DNA of 64,000 nucleotides. Origin: Tetraselmis striata. Its lineage: Eukaryota > Chlorophyta > Chlorodendrophyceae > Chlorodendrales > Chlorodendraceae. Position 1 is the stretch's first letter. Every line of letters starts with the position of its first letter. Shown one piece after another: positions 34,801-45,699 of the stretch. The notes under the pieces are model-generated. The model was given only the letters and a program-made list of their open reading frames with translations. It ran no database searches and was not told the origin of the DNA. The stretch lies in NCBI GenBank assembly GCA_006384855.1, contig VCJN01003484.1:1-64000 (forward strand), in the 5' to 3' direction. The translations under genes were made by a program, and so were the position numbers.

Positions 34801-37800
34801 GCGCGTGTGTGTAGGGCTCACATACCCTGAATGCAAATGCATGATGCATGGTAAGACACCCTAAAGATGAGACACCCTAATAAACACCCTAATAAGGCGA
34901 CCATGGCCAATCTTGCGCAGCAAGATGCAAACAGGCGGCGGCATCGGCAGCCTTGTATACCCCACCCGAGCTGCTGCCAAAGCTGCTATCACTGTTGAAG
35001 CTGTCCTTCCGCCGGCCGCGCCGCCTGACGTAAGCAAACGCGCCCACCGCTGCAACGGCCACCGCCAGGAGCACGGCGATCAGGGCGATGGCCCAGGCTT
35101 TAAGCCCGCTGCCCCTGTGCAGCTGGTCGAGGTAGCTGCTCGTGGTTGTCACCGTGATGGTCTCCAGGGTGTAGGAGCCCGACGGGTAGACCCCTGTGGA
35201 GTGGGGCACGCCGGCAGGGCGGGCGGTCAGCATGCGGGGGCGAGGGCGTGCCCTCATCTCAATGCTAGGGTTTGCCCTCACAGCGCACAAACCCAGCCCA
35301 GCGCCAAACAGCACCTCTCAACCTACCAAGCATGTCAGACCCAAGTGCTTGTCGCCAGGCTTGCGACAAAGCCAAAGCAGGCGCTTATCACTCGCTCAGT
35401 TGGGGGAACAGCAAAAGGGTTTGCGGCAGCGGTCGGCCCTGCCATGCCACGGCATGCTCCTACCTTCACTAGGGTTTGGCTCCACCAGGTAGGGCCTACC
35501 CTTCACGCAGGCGGTGGTGTCGTCAATCAGAAAGACGGACCCGTTGCTGTCGAGGAACGCCTGCGCGAGGATGGCGTCCCACGGGTACACGGTCACGGTG
35601 GCGCAGTCCATGTCCAAGCCGTCCAGCCGGAGCTGTCCCCCGTCCCTGACCGTGAAAGGGTTGCGCGGCTCCCCCGCCTCCGGGACCTGCGCAGCAGGAC
35701 AGACATGCGCACGCGCGGGATGAGGTCGAGCCTCACGAGGTAGGCGCCACCCGCATGACCAGACCACTCCACACGCCGACACCCCTTGCCAGGCGGATGA
35801 CGTCGGATGGCTGCGGGACGACGCAGGGCCAGCGTGAGGCGCGCTGCACCCTCGACCTCCTCAAAGCGGCCCTTTGAAGCAGCGCCACGATCACCGGACC
35901 AATTCGCCGTACCACAATTCCACGGTATGTCCGGTATACACAACTCCCTGGCAGCTGACACCGGCCGACACATCACCGTGCAGTACGAAAATACTTTACA
36001 AGAAAACAGCGGCCGCGTACCCTGGTGGCAACCATCAAAGGCTGAGCACACGGGGCGGCTCCGGGATGGTGTAGTGCCGTGTAAGCGATGAGGTACAAGC
36101 GGTGACATATACGTATACGAGTACTGTACATATATACATGCTATCTCACGAGACCGCAACCAAATGCAATCTTGGTTGTACCTCATGAGAAATTCACGAC
36201 TGAGAAAATGACCGCCTTTATCAGTTTTCAGTTGGACGAATATATCACGATGATACTGCGTATTATAAGAAACAGCGGCGATCCTGTCGCACCTCGAACG
36301 ACAGCGTCAGGATGCCCTCGATGACGAGGTTGCCTGCGCCCTGCACCATGATGACGTCTCGCCGTGCCGGGATGGTGAGCGCGTGCCTGCATCACACGGC
36401 AGCAGCGGGACGGCGGCGGGCAGCGTGGTCAGAGCAGGCCGGGCTGCCTATCTACACGGCAACGAAAGCCCTGTGCAGGGCGCATGTGCTGCTCCGCGGC
36501 ACCCATGGCTGCACGCCCGCAGGCGGCAGAGCATGGAGGACAGCCAAGAGCATGCAGCGGTCGCTGCCCCATCTGCCAAAAGCCCTATTTCCCCCCCCGC
36601 CCCCCCTCCCCCGTCCCCCTGGCGCCGGCGCCGCCAGCCATAGCCTGCCGAAACGCACCTCTCGCAGCTGCGGATGATGAGGTCGCGCTCCACCGTCACG
36701 CTGTCTGTCTTCCAGTCGCGTATGTCCATGCCGCTCCTGAGCTCGATGTGCCCCAGCTGCAAAGCGCAGCGCGCATACATGCGTCAGCGGCAGCGGCAGG
36801 CAGGATGGCTCAAGAGGGTTGACCTGCTTCGTGCTATTGGCAACAGGGAGGGCAGGCAGAGCCGCGCCGATGCCGAGCACAATCCGCACTGACAGGAAGC
36901 AGGGGTTGAGGAGGGGGGAGGGCAGCAGGGGTAGCTCCACCTCAGGATCACTTAGCGCGTCCAGGAGCTGCTGCGCGGTGGTCACCACGACGCTGTAATC
37001 CTGCAGCACGAGCGCGACAGGAAATCAGTCCGGCGACAACGCGCCCAAGGGTGCCGACGAGCTTTGAAGATTGCGCACAAAGTTTGCTACACAAATCGGG
37101 CTGCCAGTCTAGCGCTCGTAGATCACTGAAACAATCGCGATGAATCCATATATCTTTGAGTCAGAAAGGGCATGGCACGTGTTTACTAAATTTGTTGTTC
37201 AAAGTGACTTGGTACCCGCAGGCATATTGGGCGCCCCCCCCCCCCCCCCCCCCACACACACACACATCCCACCTCCAGGCAACCACAAAAACACACCGCC
37301 CGATTTGCTGTCCTGTCACTGGCAAGGCCTTGCGAATGATGGGGCAAGTGGCGCCATGGCTGTGTGCGCGCCATCGTCGGTGGATGCGCCAAAGGCTGAG
37401 CTGGGCAGTGCGTGTGCAGAGCCGGGGGCGCCGCCCACCTCAAAGCACGACTCCGTGGGTGAGGTCACCACGTGCGCGCCCACGTTGTCAAACATCCAGA
37501 ACCCAGTCTCTGGCAGCACGTTGCCGGTGCTGCCGTACACCCAGTCCGCCTTGGGCAGCCTCCATGTCAGCTCCATGCTGCTGGCGTTGTGGTGGACGAG
37601 CTCGCCCTCGGTGCAGCACGGCAGAGGCCAGAACCTGGGCGGGTTCAGGGTGATGTCCTCGCGGTGGAGAGCGCTTGGCACCGAGGAAGTGATGTTGAGG
37701 TCCTGCGGCAGCACAGGTTCGTAAGTGCCGGTGGAAGACGGGGAGGGGGGATATGGACATTGTATACAGCTACTGGAAGTGGGTGTCCTGCCTACTAGAC

Positions 37801-40800
37801 ATATTCAGCGAAGGAGGGGCTTTGCGTGTGTGTGGGAGGGGGGGGGGAGGGGATGGGATACTGGGAGGGTTCCCGACCTTGAGGATGACGGAGCCATTGG
37901 CCTCCACCGACAGGGCGCCAACCATCTGCCACACGTTGCCGCGGCGCGGGGTCGGCTTGGAGTTGGCGATTGTCATGTTGTTGTGGCCGTCGATCAGCAT
38001 GTGGCCTCCAGTCCACAGGAAGATATTCTGCGGCAGGTAGTTGGTGTCTAGTACGACGCCGCCGCAGGCTGTGATGTTGACTGGCCAGTGCACGTGCGTG
38101 CCGTTTTTGGGCCACTCCGCGCCCTGCATGGTCACGTCCTCCACGATGTAGATGTTTGGGTTGGGCGCGGACAGAGCGCTCTGCAGCTCCTTGCCATTGG
38201 ACACCACCAGGCCGCTCGCGTAGCAGCCAGGCACGTCGCGCACCAGGCTCACGTCCCACAGAGTCCAGTTGCCCTGCGCATCGCTGCCGCCGGCGCAGCC
38301 TTCAAAACGTTTGACAAAGGCTTTGCGCGAGCCGATCCGCCAGACATCCGCCGCGCCGGCACCGCCCTCCGCCCCGGTGAAATCCGCCAGCGCGAGGCCT
38401 GGTGGCGGGGCAGCCTCCGCGGAGCAGACGACCTGCGAGCCCTGCAGCACCACCTGGCCGCCGTCCTCCACCTCGATCACGCCCGGTAGGTACTCCGACA
38501 CGCGACAGGCGGTGCCGTCGCCCAAGGGAGGGCAGCCCACAAATGTGACAGGGCCCTGGCGGAAGGCAAACACCGCATGAAACGGTGGGATGGCCTCAGT
38601 CCATCAGCCGTCACGCCTCTTCCAGCTTCATCCCCATTCTGCCCCCTCCCCCCGCCCGGGCCCGTTCCAAATTAGAATGCACCGCGCACACCCACGTCCA
38701 GTGTGTTGAGTACACACTGTACCTTACACTGTGTCTACATGTCATCCAGTACATGCCATCAATTCCAGGCTCAGGCCTCCATAGTAACCCTATGTGTGCA
38801 CTCACCCATGTTCACTTCCATACCCTTGCCATCTACTGCGACTTAATCGGATTAAAAACAATGACTTGTTTTCCAGCGACGAGTTATGCTACCAGAGCAG
38901 GTACTATGGCTTATTCGGATGCATGAGGATACCTTCATCGCAGAGTGGGTCCAACACAATGTCATGCAGAAAACCCAGAGCCCGCTGACATGCAGACGCG
39001 GTGGCGGTGCATTTGGCCATGCACCAGCCTGATGCCGCTAGCAGTGGACGGACTACGCGGCGCATCAGCGAGCGGCCGCGGGCTGTGCTTGTTCGGGGCG
39101 AGTGAAGGGGTGTTAGGGCGCGCGGCGCACCTTCACTGTCAGGACCCCACCAGCACCAACGCGGATCCTGCCGGCAGTGCCAGCCTGATCCCACACCACA
39201 TGCGGCACTCCTGGGGCAGGGGCCAGCACGACCTCCCGGTTCACCAGCACACTGGGCCTGCACACACGGGGCTCCAAAGCGCGGGTCAGTGTCCGGGGGG
39301 GCGAGGGAACTGTGCTGTGCTGAGCTGTGGGGGTGGGGGTGGAGTGGGGGTGGGGCCACATGCACGTGCGGCTGCCCAGCAGCCCGAGTGCGAGTGCACG
39401 TCATCCGGTGTTCGTACGACGGACCATCGTTCCTCCGGCCCGATCCTCCGGGCGGTCTCGGATTGCGTAGACATGCTATGCTGTAAACCCCATGTATCGT
39501 TCTCGGAAACAGCAACGCCGTTCTTGTGCCAGTTCACATGCGGGTGTGGTCATCCATAACTGCGGTGCCAGAAATCTCCACTAGTGCCAGCGGAGGTGCA
39601 AGAGCGGAATACATGCAAACATGCCCTACTCGCCTACATCACTCCTGCGATTTCACTAGACGGGAAAAGCGTAATAACCATCACTGAATAATAACAATTT
39701 GCTGGCACTCTTGATTGTGGGAAATACACTGATGCGGGTTCAAAATATATTGACTACATAACATTATCGACAGAATCGTGCAGATGGCGCCTCATAACTG
39801 TGTAATTTGAGGCGCTGTACAGTGACATTACAAGGGGCACTTCGAGTAAGTTCTAGGGGGCATGTGACCAGTGTCGGATGCCGGTGCGGTGATGAGATTG
39901 CTGCAAACGAGAACGTGCCCTGCCTGCGAAAGCCCAGAGGTGAAAATCGAGACGAATCTGTGGGGAATGGTCCTATTCTCCCACAGGTTGCATGCAAGCC
40001 TGATCTGAGACTTATTTATAGTAGCTGATATACATGTCGTAGTAATGCCCTTACTTACCTATACATAGGTGTATACATATAATATATATGTATATGTATG
40101 CAGTAACTTATAACTTTCATCCTTCGGGTGTACGAGTTCAAGTAGGAAGTACGGGCACATATGGGTATACCCGGGTCAGCTTATTCCAAACTGTGGGTAG
40201 GCGGTGATGCCCTCTAGCTGCCTACCGCTCCAGCAGGGTATATATATAGCGACTATATATGCCCTGTATTTACGACGACGTAGCACGAATACGAGCAGTC
40301 GAGCTTTAAGAACCCTCTATATAGCCCTACTTACGCGAGTAGCCTACTAATACTGTACGATGTACTAGAGACATATAGTGGATAAGAAGCAACTCGAAGA
40401 TGCAACTGGTAGATAATTATGAAATAATTAATGTTTTTACTACATCTATCTATTAAAAACTACTATCTACACTGCTATAATATCACTGTATTACCATCGC
40501 CGCCTGCCATGCCCTGCGGGCATCACGGCCTCACCCAGCAGCACCACTACGATCTACGGGTAGCACTGCGCGGGTACGCATACGGCGGCTGATGAAGGTA
40601 AATACTACTTTCCCCAATCAGTAGAGTCACAAAGTACTGAACACTGGAGCGGCGGGGGGCTCGCTAGTATGCTCGCGTGCGCGGTGCGGCCGGGTGGTTG
40701 GCCGGACCCACCCTTCTGCCGACGTGAGCAGCTCCTCCGTAAGTCCTATCTCCGCTGCGTCTGTGCTCGCCAGGGCGGCAAGCAGATCCTGGAAGGTTGC

Positions 40801-40902
40801 TATCGAGGTTGGCTGGGCTCTACAAGGGGCGAAAGATCCAACGGACAGCACGGTGGACAGTAGCAACATGCCGTGCAGGCGTCTCTGCGGCGACGAAGCC
40901 AT
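26415..40902 (-). CDS. Receptor-like TKL protein kinase, 18 exons, with glycosylated repeat ectodomain
   Basis: A membrane receptor kinase. Minus-strand exons: 40902-40712, 39257-39131, 38555-37878, 37702-37439, 37000-36941, 36756-36659, 36386-36293, 35686-35500, 35193-34966, 34615-34454, 33374-33187, 32966-32859, 32590-32411, 30976-30896, 30064-29960, 29453-29178, 28342-28187, 26684-26415. Every junction is GT-AG with matching phase, giving about 1150 residues. A signal peptide (MLLLSTVLSVGSFAPCRA) precedes an ectodomain with repeated LQxAL units (FQDLLAALAS, AQQLLDALSD, KELQSALSAP), several N-glycosylation sites and a beta-helix-like look. One membrane helix (WAIALIAVLLAVAVAAVGAF, about 600-622) is followed by RRRGRR. 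Kinase motifs: LLGAGGSAKVYRG, VAFK, ICHGDLKAQNVLL (HGD instead of HRD, so non-RD), DFG, APE, and RPDF near the end. The last two exons are less certain. Reading through the exon at 28342 instead stops at 28106 (1087 residues). The terminal exon adds a very acidic tail. Confidence 0.85.
26880..27050. repeat. CA/TA microsatellite in the last intron of the kinase gene
   Basis: Tracts of CATA, then CA (about 26930-26955), then TG and TATA alternate over about 170 bp. Open frames here are simple-sequence artefacts. Confidence 0.9.
28679..29116. repeat. Tandem duplication of about 200-235 bp inside a kinase intron
   Basis: Unit 1 (about 28679-28880) and unit 2 (about 28881-29116) share, in order, GTGTATACCCTAGAATTTG, TAGGGTTTAGACAGTTGG, GCACACGTTC, TGATGCCACAACTGGGGTTC, a TG tract, a GA tract and GAGCTTTGACGGGGAAAAC. 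Both lie in the intron between the exons at 29178 and 28342. Confidence 0.9.
29134..29166 (-). repeat. Run of 33 C (transcript sense) just after a 5' splice site
   Basis: The kinase exon ends at 29178. The intron opens GTGTGCCCCTTCCC on the minus strand and runs into 33 uninterrupted C. A comparable C run of 21 (29947-29927) begins about 12 bases after the donor at 29959. Confidence 0.85.
29511..29595. repeat. Telomere-like TTTTAGGG motifs arranged as an imperfect inverted repeat
   Basis: GGGGTTTTAGGGTTTTGGG at 29514-29532 is mirrored by CAAAAACCCTAAATTCCAAA near 29573-29592. More CCCTAAA/TTTAGGG copies occur in other introns of the same gene: about 30738-30762, 32770-32785, 33056-33085 and 33153-33172. 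TTTTAGGG is the telomere unit of Chlamydomonas. These are degenerate internal copies. Confidence 0.7.
31690..31836. repeat. ACAC/ACAG microsatellite in a kinase intron
   Basis: ACAGACACAG-type repeats lead into a pure CA run at about 31790-31836. A GT run at about 31428-31453 lies in the same intron (30977-32410). Confidence 0.9.
34616..34640 (-). repeat. Run of 23 C forming the polypyrimidine tract of a 3' splice site
   Basis: In transcript sense 23 C (34640-34618) are followed directly by AG and the kinase exon that begins at 34615. The homopolymer is therefore itself the polypyrimidine tract. The exon encodes the glycine-rich loop. Confidence 0.85.
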
Positions 40903-41556
40903 CCTGGCTCCCAGCGCTGCTCCTCGGCTCCCCGCAGGCGCCCCCAAACCGGGCCTTTCTGAGTTAGTGCACGGAGATGACTGCTCGTCCGCTGGGCAAT
41001 TTTTCTACTGAGTTAGGCCGCCTGTGGAGGGTTGCGGTCCAGTAGCCTCCCAACTGTCCGGGGAGCGGCTTGCGAGGAGTGCAAGGATCTCATCGTCCCA
41101 GGAGTGCCTAAATAAAAAGCAATGCACAGAGGATACCGGTGCGAGTACGTAGGAACTTTCCCGCGCCAATAATACCCCTTATACGGGTAGGGATATTATT
41201 GTCGCGACATCAGCTCGATACGGGCGGGACCTCCGGACCATACCTAATCCTTTGTAATGCTTAATAATGCTTAATAATCCTATTATTTTCCTTCATCATC
41301 GGTCTTAGCGAGGCGGTAGTCGCTACTGGTACTCGTGCTCATCGTGAGCATAATTTTAAATAAAAATTGTGCCTGCTACTACTGGTTTTTTCCCGTCCCC
41401 GGGACAGAACTGGCACTAGTGAAACCCTTGAAGCGTCTCTACGCGACGGCCGTTTGGGCAGCGATCCTGTCACGGAAAGCCCTGCCTACTCGTCGCTACT
41501 CAGGATTATTGGTACCAAAGTACAGTAGGTAGCAGCAAGGTTAGGCGGGGTTTCCT
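40903..41556. other. 5' flank of the receptor kinase gene
   Basis: Upstream of the minus-strand start codon at 40902. The frame stays open a further 45 bases upstream without another ATG, so 40902 is taken as the start. No clear TATA box was picked out and no other gene is visible before repeat R copy 2. Confidence 0.4.
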
Positions 41557-41960
41557 TTCGCTGGGCGCGCGCTTCGCGCGTTCGACACGCTACACTATTG
41601 TGGCGCGCATTCAGCAAAGCGCGCAGATACATGACGTACTAAGACCGCGGTGTACGGGTGTGCGTCAACACCCAAAATCTGATTTAGAAAATTTACCGTT
41701 GAAACGAGTACAGTCAACTCCACCCAGACGCAATGAGAGCGTTTTTTCTGCAACATACAGTCATGCGTCAACTGCAGCTGTTCGATGCACGTGTGGCGCA
41801 CTGGCGCCACACTTCCACGACGGCTTACTCGACCCCCACTCGAGGTAGAATACTATAAAAACTAGCGGACTATATTCTATCCCCATCTTCCATCTTCGCG
41901 CCCCGCCTACAATGTGGCGGGTGCGCATCGATGCTCGCGGGTTCGTCCCGTGCAAGACGC
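41557..41960 (+). repeat. Dispersed repeat R, copy 2
   Basis: Same order of landmarks as copy 1: a GCGCGCGCTTCGCGCG-type start, GTACTAAGACCGCGGT, TATAAAAACTAGCGG at 41854 and TCCCCATCTTCCATCTTC. Then comes an ATG near 41911 opening MWR. It also holds a segment of about 60 bp that the other copies lack. About 600 bp downstream lies a DIRS-type RT in the same orientation. Confidence 0.75.
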
Positions 41961-42399
41961 TTTGGCTTTTTCACGCACGCCATACCTACGCGTGAAGACT
42001 CGCTGTCCTTTGACCGCCGGTATCGTCATCTTGGGTGCGAATAGCCAGCCTCTGCCGGCCTCCTTGACAGTTGCCGACTTTAAATCGCACGTTCGTAAGG
42101 CAAGCGCTTAGACATCGCGCTTCCCTCTTCGCCTTCCGAGCCCCCATTCCGACCGCGCGTGCTGCGCGGGTTGGTGGTACTAGTGGCCCCATTTGCGTGC
42201 CCTTGTCTACCTGGCACGCTCCATCTTGGCGCCGATTGCTCGGCGCCTCGGCCCGGCCGTTGGTCGATTCAATAACCTACCCCGACACTGGTCGCGATTC
42301 CGTACCCGGCTTGTGGCCGACTCGACTGCGTGACCAAACGAGCCGCCCCCTATGTTCGACTACTACTGCCTCGGCGCGCCACGAGTACGTGGCATAAGG

Positions 42400-43470
42400 C
42401 GGTCGACGTGCCCCCCGAGCGGGGGTTAAGACCTACGCGCCAGGCACGCAGCCATGCGCCCCCTGGTCCACGTCCCAACCCGTGCACTTCCGAGTCTAGC
42501 TACATGCGTCACAGAATGCGACGCAACTGGCGGGCCTAGGCGGACATCGGCGCCGGATGTAAGGTCGTCGACATGATCCGCAACGGCGTGCGCATCCCGC
42601 TCAAGGACGGGCCGCCCGCCCCCTTTCACCAAGGCGTCTCGATGGAGGACCCTACCCCCGACCAACTACGCTTCATGGACGGCGAGCTGGCGTGCTTCCT
42701 GGCTAGCGGAGCGTGGGAGGAGGGCCACTGCTCGCCAAGGGTCTCTCGGCCCTTCCTCGTCCCCAAGCCGGGTGTCAACAAGTGGCGACTCAGCATCGAT
42801 CTACGACCCCTCAACCGGAATTGCGAGGAGCGGGACCTGAATTTCAAGACCCTCACCCGGCTGCGTCTATCATGTAGCTCGACCCGGCGACTACATGCTC
42901 TCCATGGGCCTACATGACGACTTCTACGCCATCGGCATTGCCCCCGAGGACCGCGAATACTTCACCATCGACTACCGAGGCAAGCTCTACCGGCTCGCGG
43001 GGCTCCCCATGGGTTGGAGCGTAAGCCCCTACTACTTGTGCTCCTTGACAGCCGCGTTCAACCACCACATGCGACGCCCTGACTTCACAGTAACCACCCA
43101 CGGTGTGCGTCGGTCCAAGGTCACCATGGGACGACGCCAGGCGCCGCGCAGCCATTTCCGCGGCTGCCGCATGCTCCCCGACATGGAAGACTTCATGTTC
43201 TTCGCGCCAAGCAAGTCGAGCGCAGGCCTACGCCGTGCGCGATCGCATCACCTCTCTACTAGGGAAGCTAGTCCTCAGCCGACAGCCCGACAAGGGCCAA
43301 TGGGACTGGAGCACCTCGGCATGGAGTTCGACTCGCAGAACGGTACGATTCGCCCCCCCCCCCCCCCCCCCCAACGGAAACTCGTCTCGAGTCGCTCGCT
43401 GCCACATCCCTAGGCCTCATCCGCCGGGCTAAGCGCGACAAGCGATGGTTGCCTGTGCGAAAGCTCGCGT
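42400..43470 (+). mobile_element. DIRS-type reverse transcriptase remains
   Basis: Reads PPAPFHQGVSM and FLVPKPGVNKWRLSIDLRPLN (about 42615-42820), then YAIGIAPEDREYFTIDYRG and GLPMGWSVSPYYLC (about 42930-43040), and further on WLPVRKLASLAGQFMFLAIM (about 43450-43510). These are the fingers and palm blocks of a DIRS-type RT. The LPMGWSVSP block corresponds to the LPFGLSSAP region of other RTs. A C run lies at about 43358-43372. It is a fossil with several breaks, probably continuous with the promoter-like repeat R just upstream. It ends where a foldback element begins. Confidence 0.75.
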
Positions 43471-43530
43471 CTTTGGCAGGTCAGTTCATGTTCCTCGCCA
43501 TCATGCCGGCGCAATTCTACCTTCTGAACT

Positions 43531-44985
43531 ACGATGTTATATACTCTACACTTTTGTACTGTGTACTGCTGGAGCCGATGAAGGAGCAAAGAGCTGGCGA
43601 CTGAGGCGAACGAGGACGAGTACAAGCCAAGCGAAGTATGAGTACGAGCACAGCGAGTGCGAGTACAAGCAAAGGCGAAGTACTAGTACGAGGACGACGA
43701 GGCATCAGTACGAGCGACTACAAGGCGACTAGTAGTGCATGACAGTATTACGAGTACCCGCCGGGTACGAGTAACCTTTACGTACGCATGCGTACCAGCA
43801 GCGGCGATTGTCATACGCTATTGTGAGGAAAGGCACCTCCTGACAGCTACGGTGTCACCTGCTAGAGGATGATGATACCTAGCGTTAGATGGAGCGCTGT
43901 CCTATTAGAGTATTAGTAGTAGGTACTAGAACCTACTAAAACCACCTCGAACGCTATGGCATGTGCGAGTGACTTCTCGTATGTGCATAATAGCGAAAAA
44001 TTACAGCTGTGATGCGGACATACGAAGGTGCTAGGAACCTGTATGTAGTTAGGTGTGTGTTACTAAAATAGCGACGGGCCGCGGGTTAGGACCGCACACG
44101 TAACTACAGACAGGAAGTAACTCGCACATGCCATAGCGTTCTAGGTGGTTCTAGTAGGTTCTAGTACCTACTACTAATACTCCAATAGGGCGGCGCTCCA
44201 TCTAACGCTAGGTATCATCATCCTCTAGCAGGTGACACCATAGCGAACGACAATCGCCGCTGCTGGTACGCAGGCGTTCGTACATGTTACTCGTACCCGG
44301 CGGGTACTTGTAATACTGTCATTGTGAGGATATATCCTATACCCTCACTAGCCCTAATCACCATAGCACAATAGGCGCGTAGCGCGCGCCCGTCAGATGA
44401 CGGGCTGCTCCCGCGCCCTGCCGGCCGCATCGCGCCGCCTGATATATCAGGCACAGCGCCTGACGGCATGTAATCAGATCATATTTCAACCACCACCACA
44501 GTGGAATAGCACTGTCTCTCACCACCACGCGCATATCCCCTCGCATTTGGTGCTTCTACGGCGTTGAGAAACATGTAATATGGTATGATATCCCGCAATG
44601 CTGGACGACCCGGCCAATGCGGATCGCCACCGAATCCAAGCCGAAACGTTGCTGGAGGAGGTCCTTCATCCCATGCATGGGGGGGGGGGGGGGGGGGAGT
44701 GTAAGGATATGTACCACACAAATCCCCATGTGGGTACCCAGTGCATGGTGAGTTTTGCGCGGTATCCTTACAGTCATGCACTACTAGTCGCCTTGTAGCC
44801 GCTCGTACTGACGCCTCGTCGTCCTCGTGCTAGTACTTCGCCTTTGCTTGTACTCGCACTCGCTGTGCTCGTACTCGTACTTCGCTTGGCTTGTACTCGT
44901 CCTCGTTCGCCTCAGTCGCTAGTTCTTTGCTCCTTCGTCGGCTCCAGCAGTACATAGTACAACGGTGAAGAGTATATAACATACG
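43531..44985. repeat. Long foldback (inverted-repeat) element
   Basis: The left arm 43531-43976 is mirrored by the right arm 44113-44985, leaving a loop of about 136 bp. The right arm is split by a 450-bp insertion (44323-44772). Matching pairs include GCTATGGCATGTGCGAGT against ACTCGCACATGCCATAGC, TTAGATGGAGCG against CGCTCCATCTAA, and TACTGCTGGAGCCGA against the reverse at about 44940. The arms carry GAGTACAAGC/GAGTACGAG micro-repeats near their outer ends. No transposase is visible, so it would be a non-autonomous foldback transposon or the product of an inverted duplication. Confidence 0.88.
44323..44772. mobile_element. 450-bp inverted-repeat transposon inserted in the foldback arm
   Basis: Flanked by a 5-bp target duplication GTCAT (44318-44322 and 44773-44777). 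The intact left arm of the foldback (GTGCATGACAGTATTA) shows the empty site, which confirms the boundaries. The ends are TGTGAGGATA and, reversed, TGTAAGGATA, a 10-bp terminal inverted repeat with one mismatch. It contains a run of about 18 G (44680-44697) and no coding region, so it is non-autonomous. Superfamily uncertain: a TG...CA solo LTR with a 5-bp duplication is a possible alternative, but the terminal repeat favours a DNA transposon. Confidence 0.85.
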
Positions 44986-45002
44986 AGGAGAACGACATCA
45001 CC

Positions 45003-45546
45003 ATGGAGGTGGACACCGCCCAGCGCGGAGCAGCGGAGGCACCATGTCTGGCCGACGTTACCCTCGACTCCCCCCAATGCTCAATAGCGCAACGCACGTT
45101 CCTCGAAGGCACACATGAAGGCGCCACATAACGACTGGTCGAGCTTCGGCACCTCACCAGTCACCACCGAGACCACAGAGCTGCTCGCCTTGTCCTCCCT
45201 GCCAGTCAGCCTGCACTCGCGACCGAACTCGCCAGACTCACAGCGGAGTCACATCGAGTGCGTAACCCCCAGCGCCACTCAATCCGGCTCGAACACCACC
45301 CCCGCCAGCCCCTCCCAGCATGCAAGGGCAAGGCAACCGCATCTGCCAAGCACAAGAAGAAGCATCCCAAGCGTCGTAGCCGCTCAGGTGGCGCCATCCG
45401 CAACCGCAGCAGGAGCAAGCCGCGCCTCTCGGGCACTCGCGACTCCGACACCGAATGGGAAGCGGACGACGAAGCGGCCCAACCACCTGGTAGCTCGCAT
45501 CAGTAACGGCCGCGCGATCCACCGCTGCGACAAGCATGCCAGCTGA
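45003..45546 (+). mobile_element. Gag-like fragment
   Basis: An ATG at 45003 (MEVDTAQRGAAEAPCLADV) lies about 30 bp after a TATATAA box (44973). Further on is a very basic stretch (KHKKKHPKRRSRSGG, about 45350) followed by an acidic one (RDSDTEWEADDEA, about 45440). Basic-then-acidic composition is like the DIRS Gag of element C (KRFRDDSDSDSEEDAE). No RT follows. Treated as a retroelement fossil; a host gene cannot be excluded. Confidence 0.4.
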
Positions 45547-45699
45547 CTCAAGAACACCGGCCACTACAAACCCCCGTGACCGGTACAGCTACTATGCTAT
45601 CACACAATCATGACAGTACCGCCCGAAACATGAGACATCCCCATCGCTGATTACCGCAGCAAGTAAGTTATTCCCCGGCACATATCACAAATACTTGCT

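Noticed and set aside
44323-44772. Solo LTR interpretation
   Set aside because: TG...CA ends and a 5-bp duplication would allow it, but the 10-bp terminal inverted repeat and lack of a matching element favour a small DNA transposon. Kept only as an alternative.
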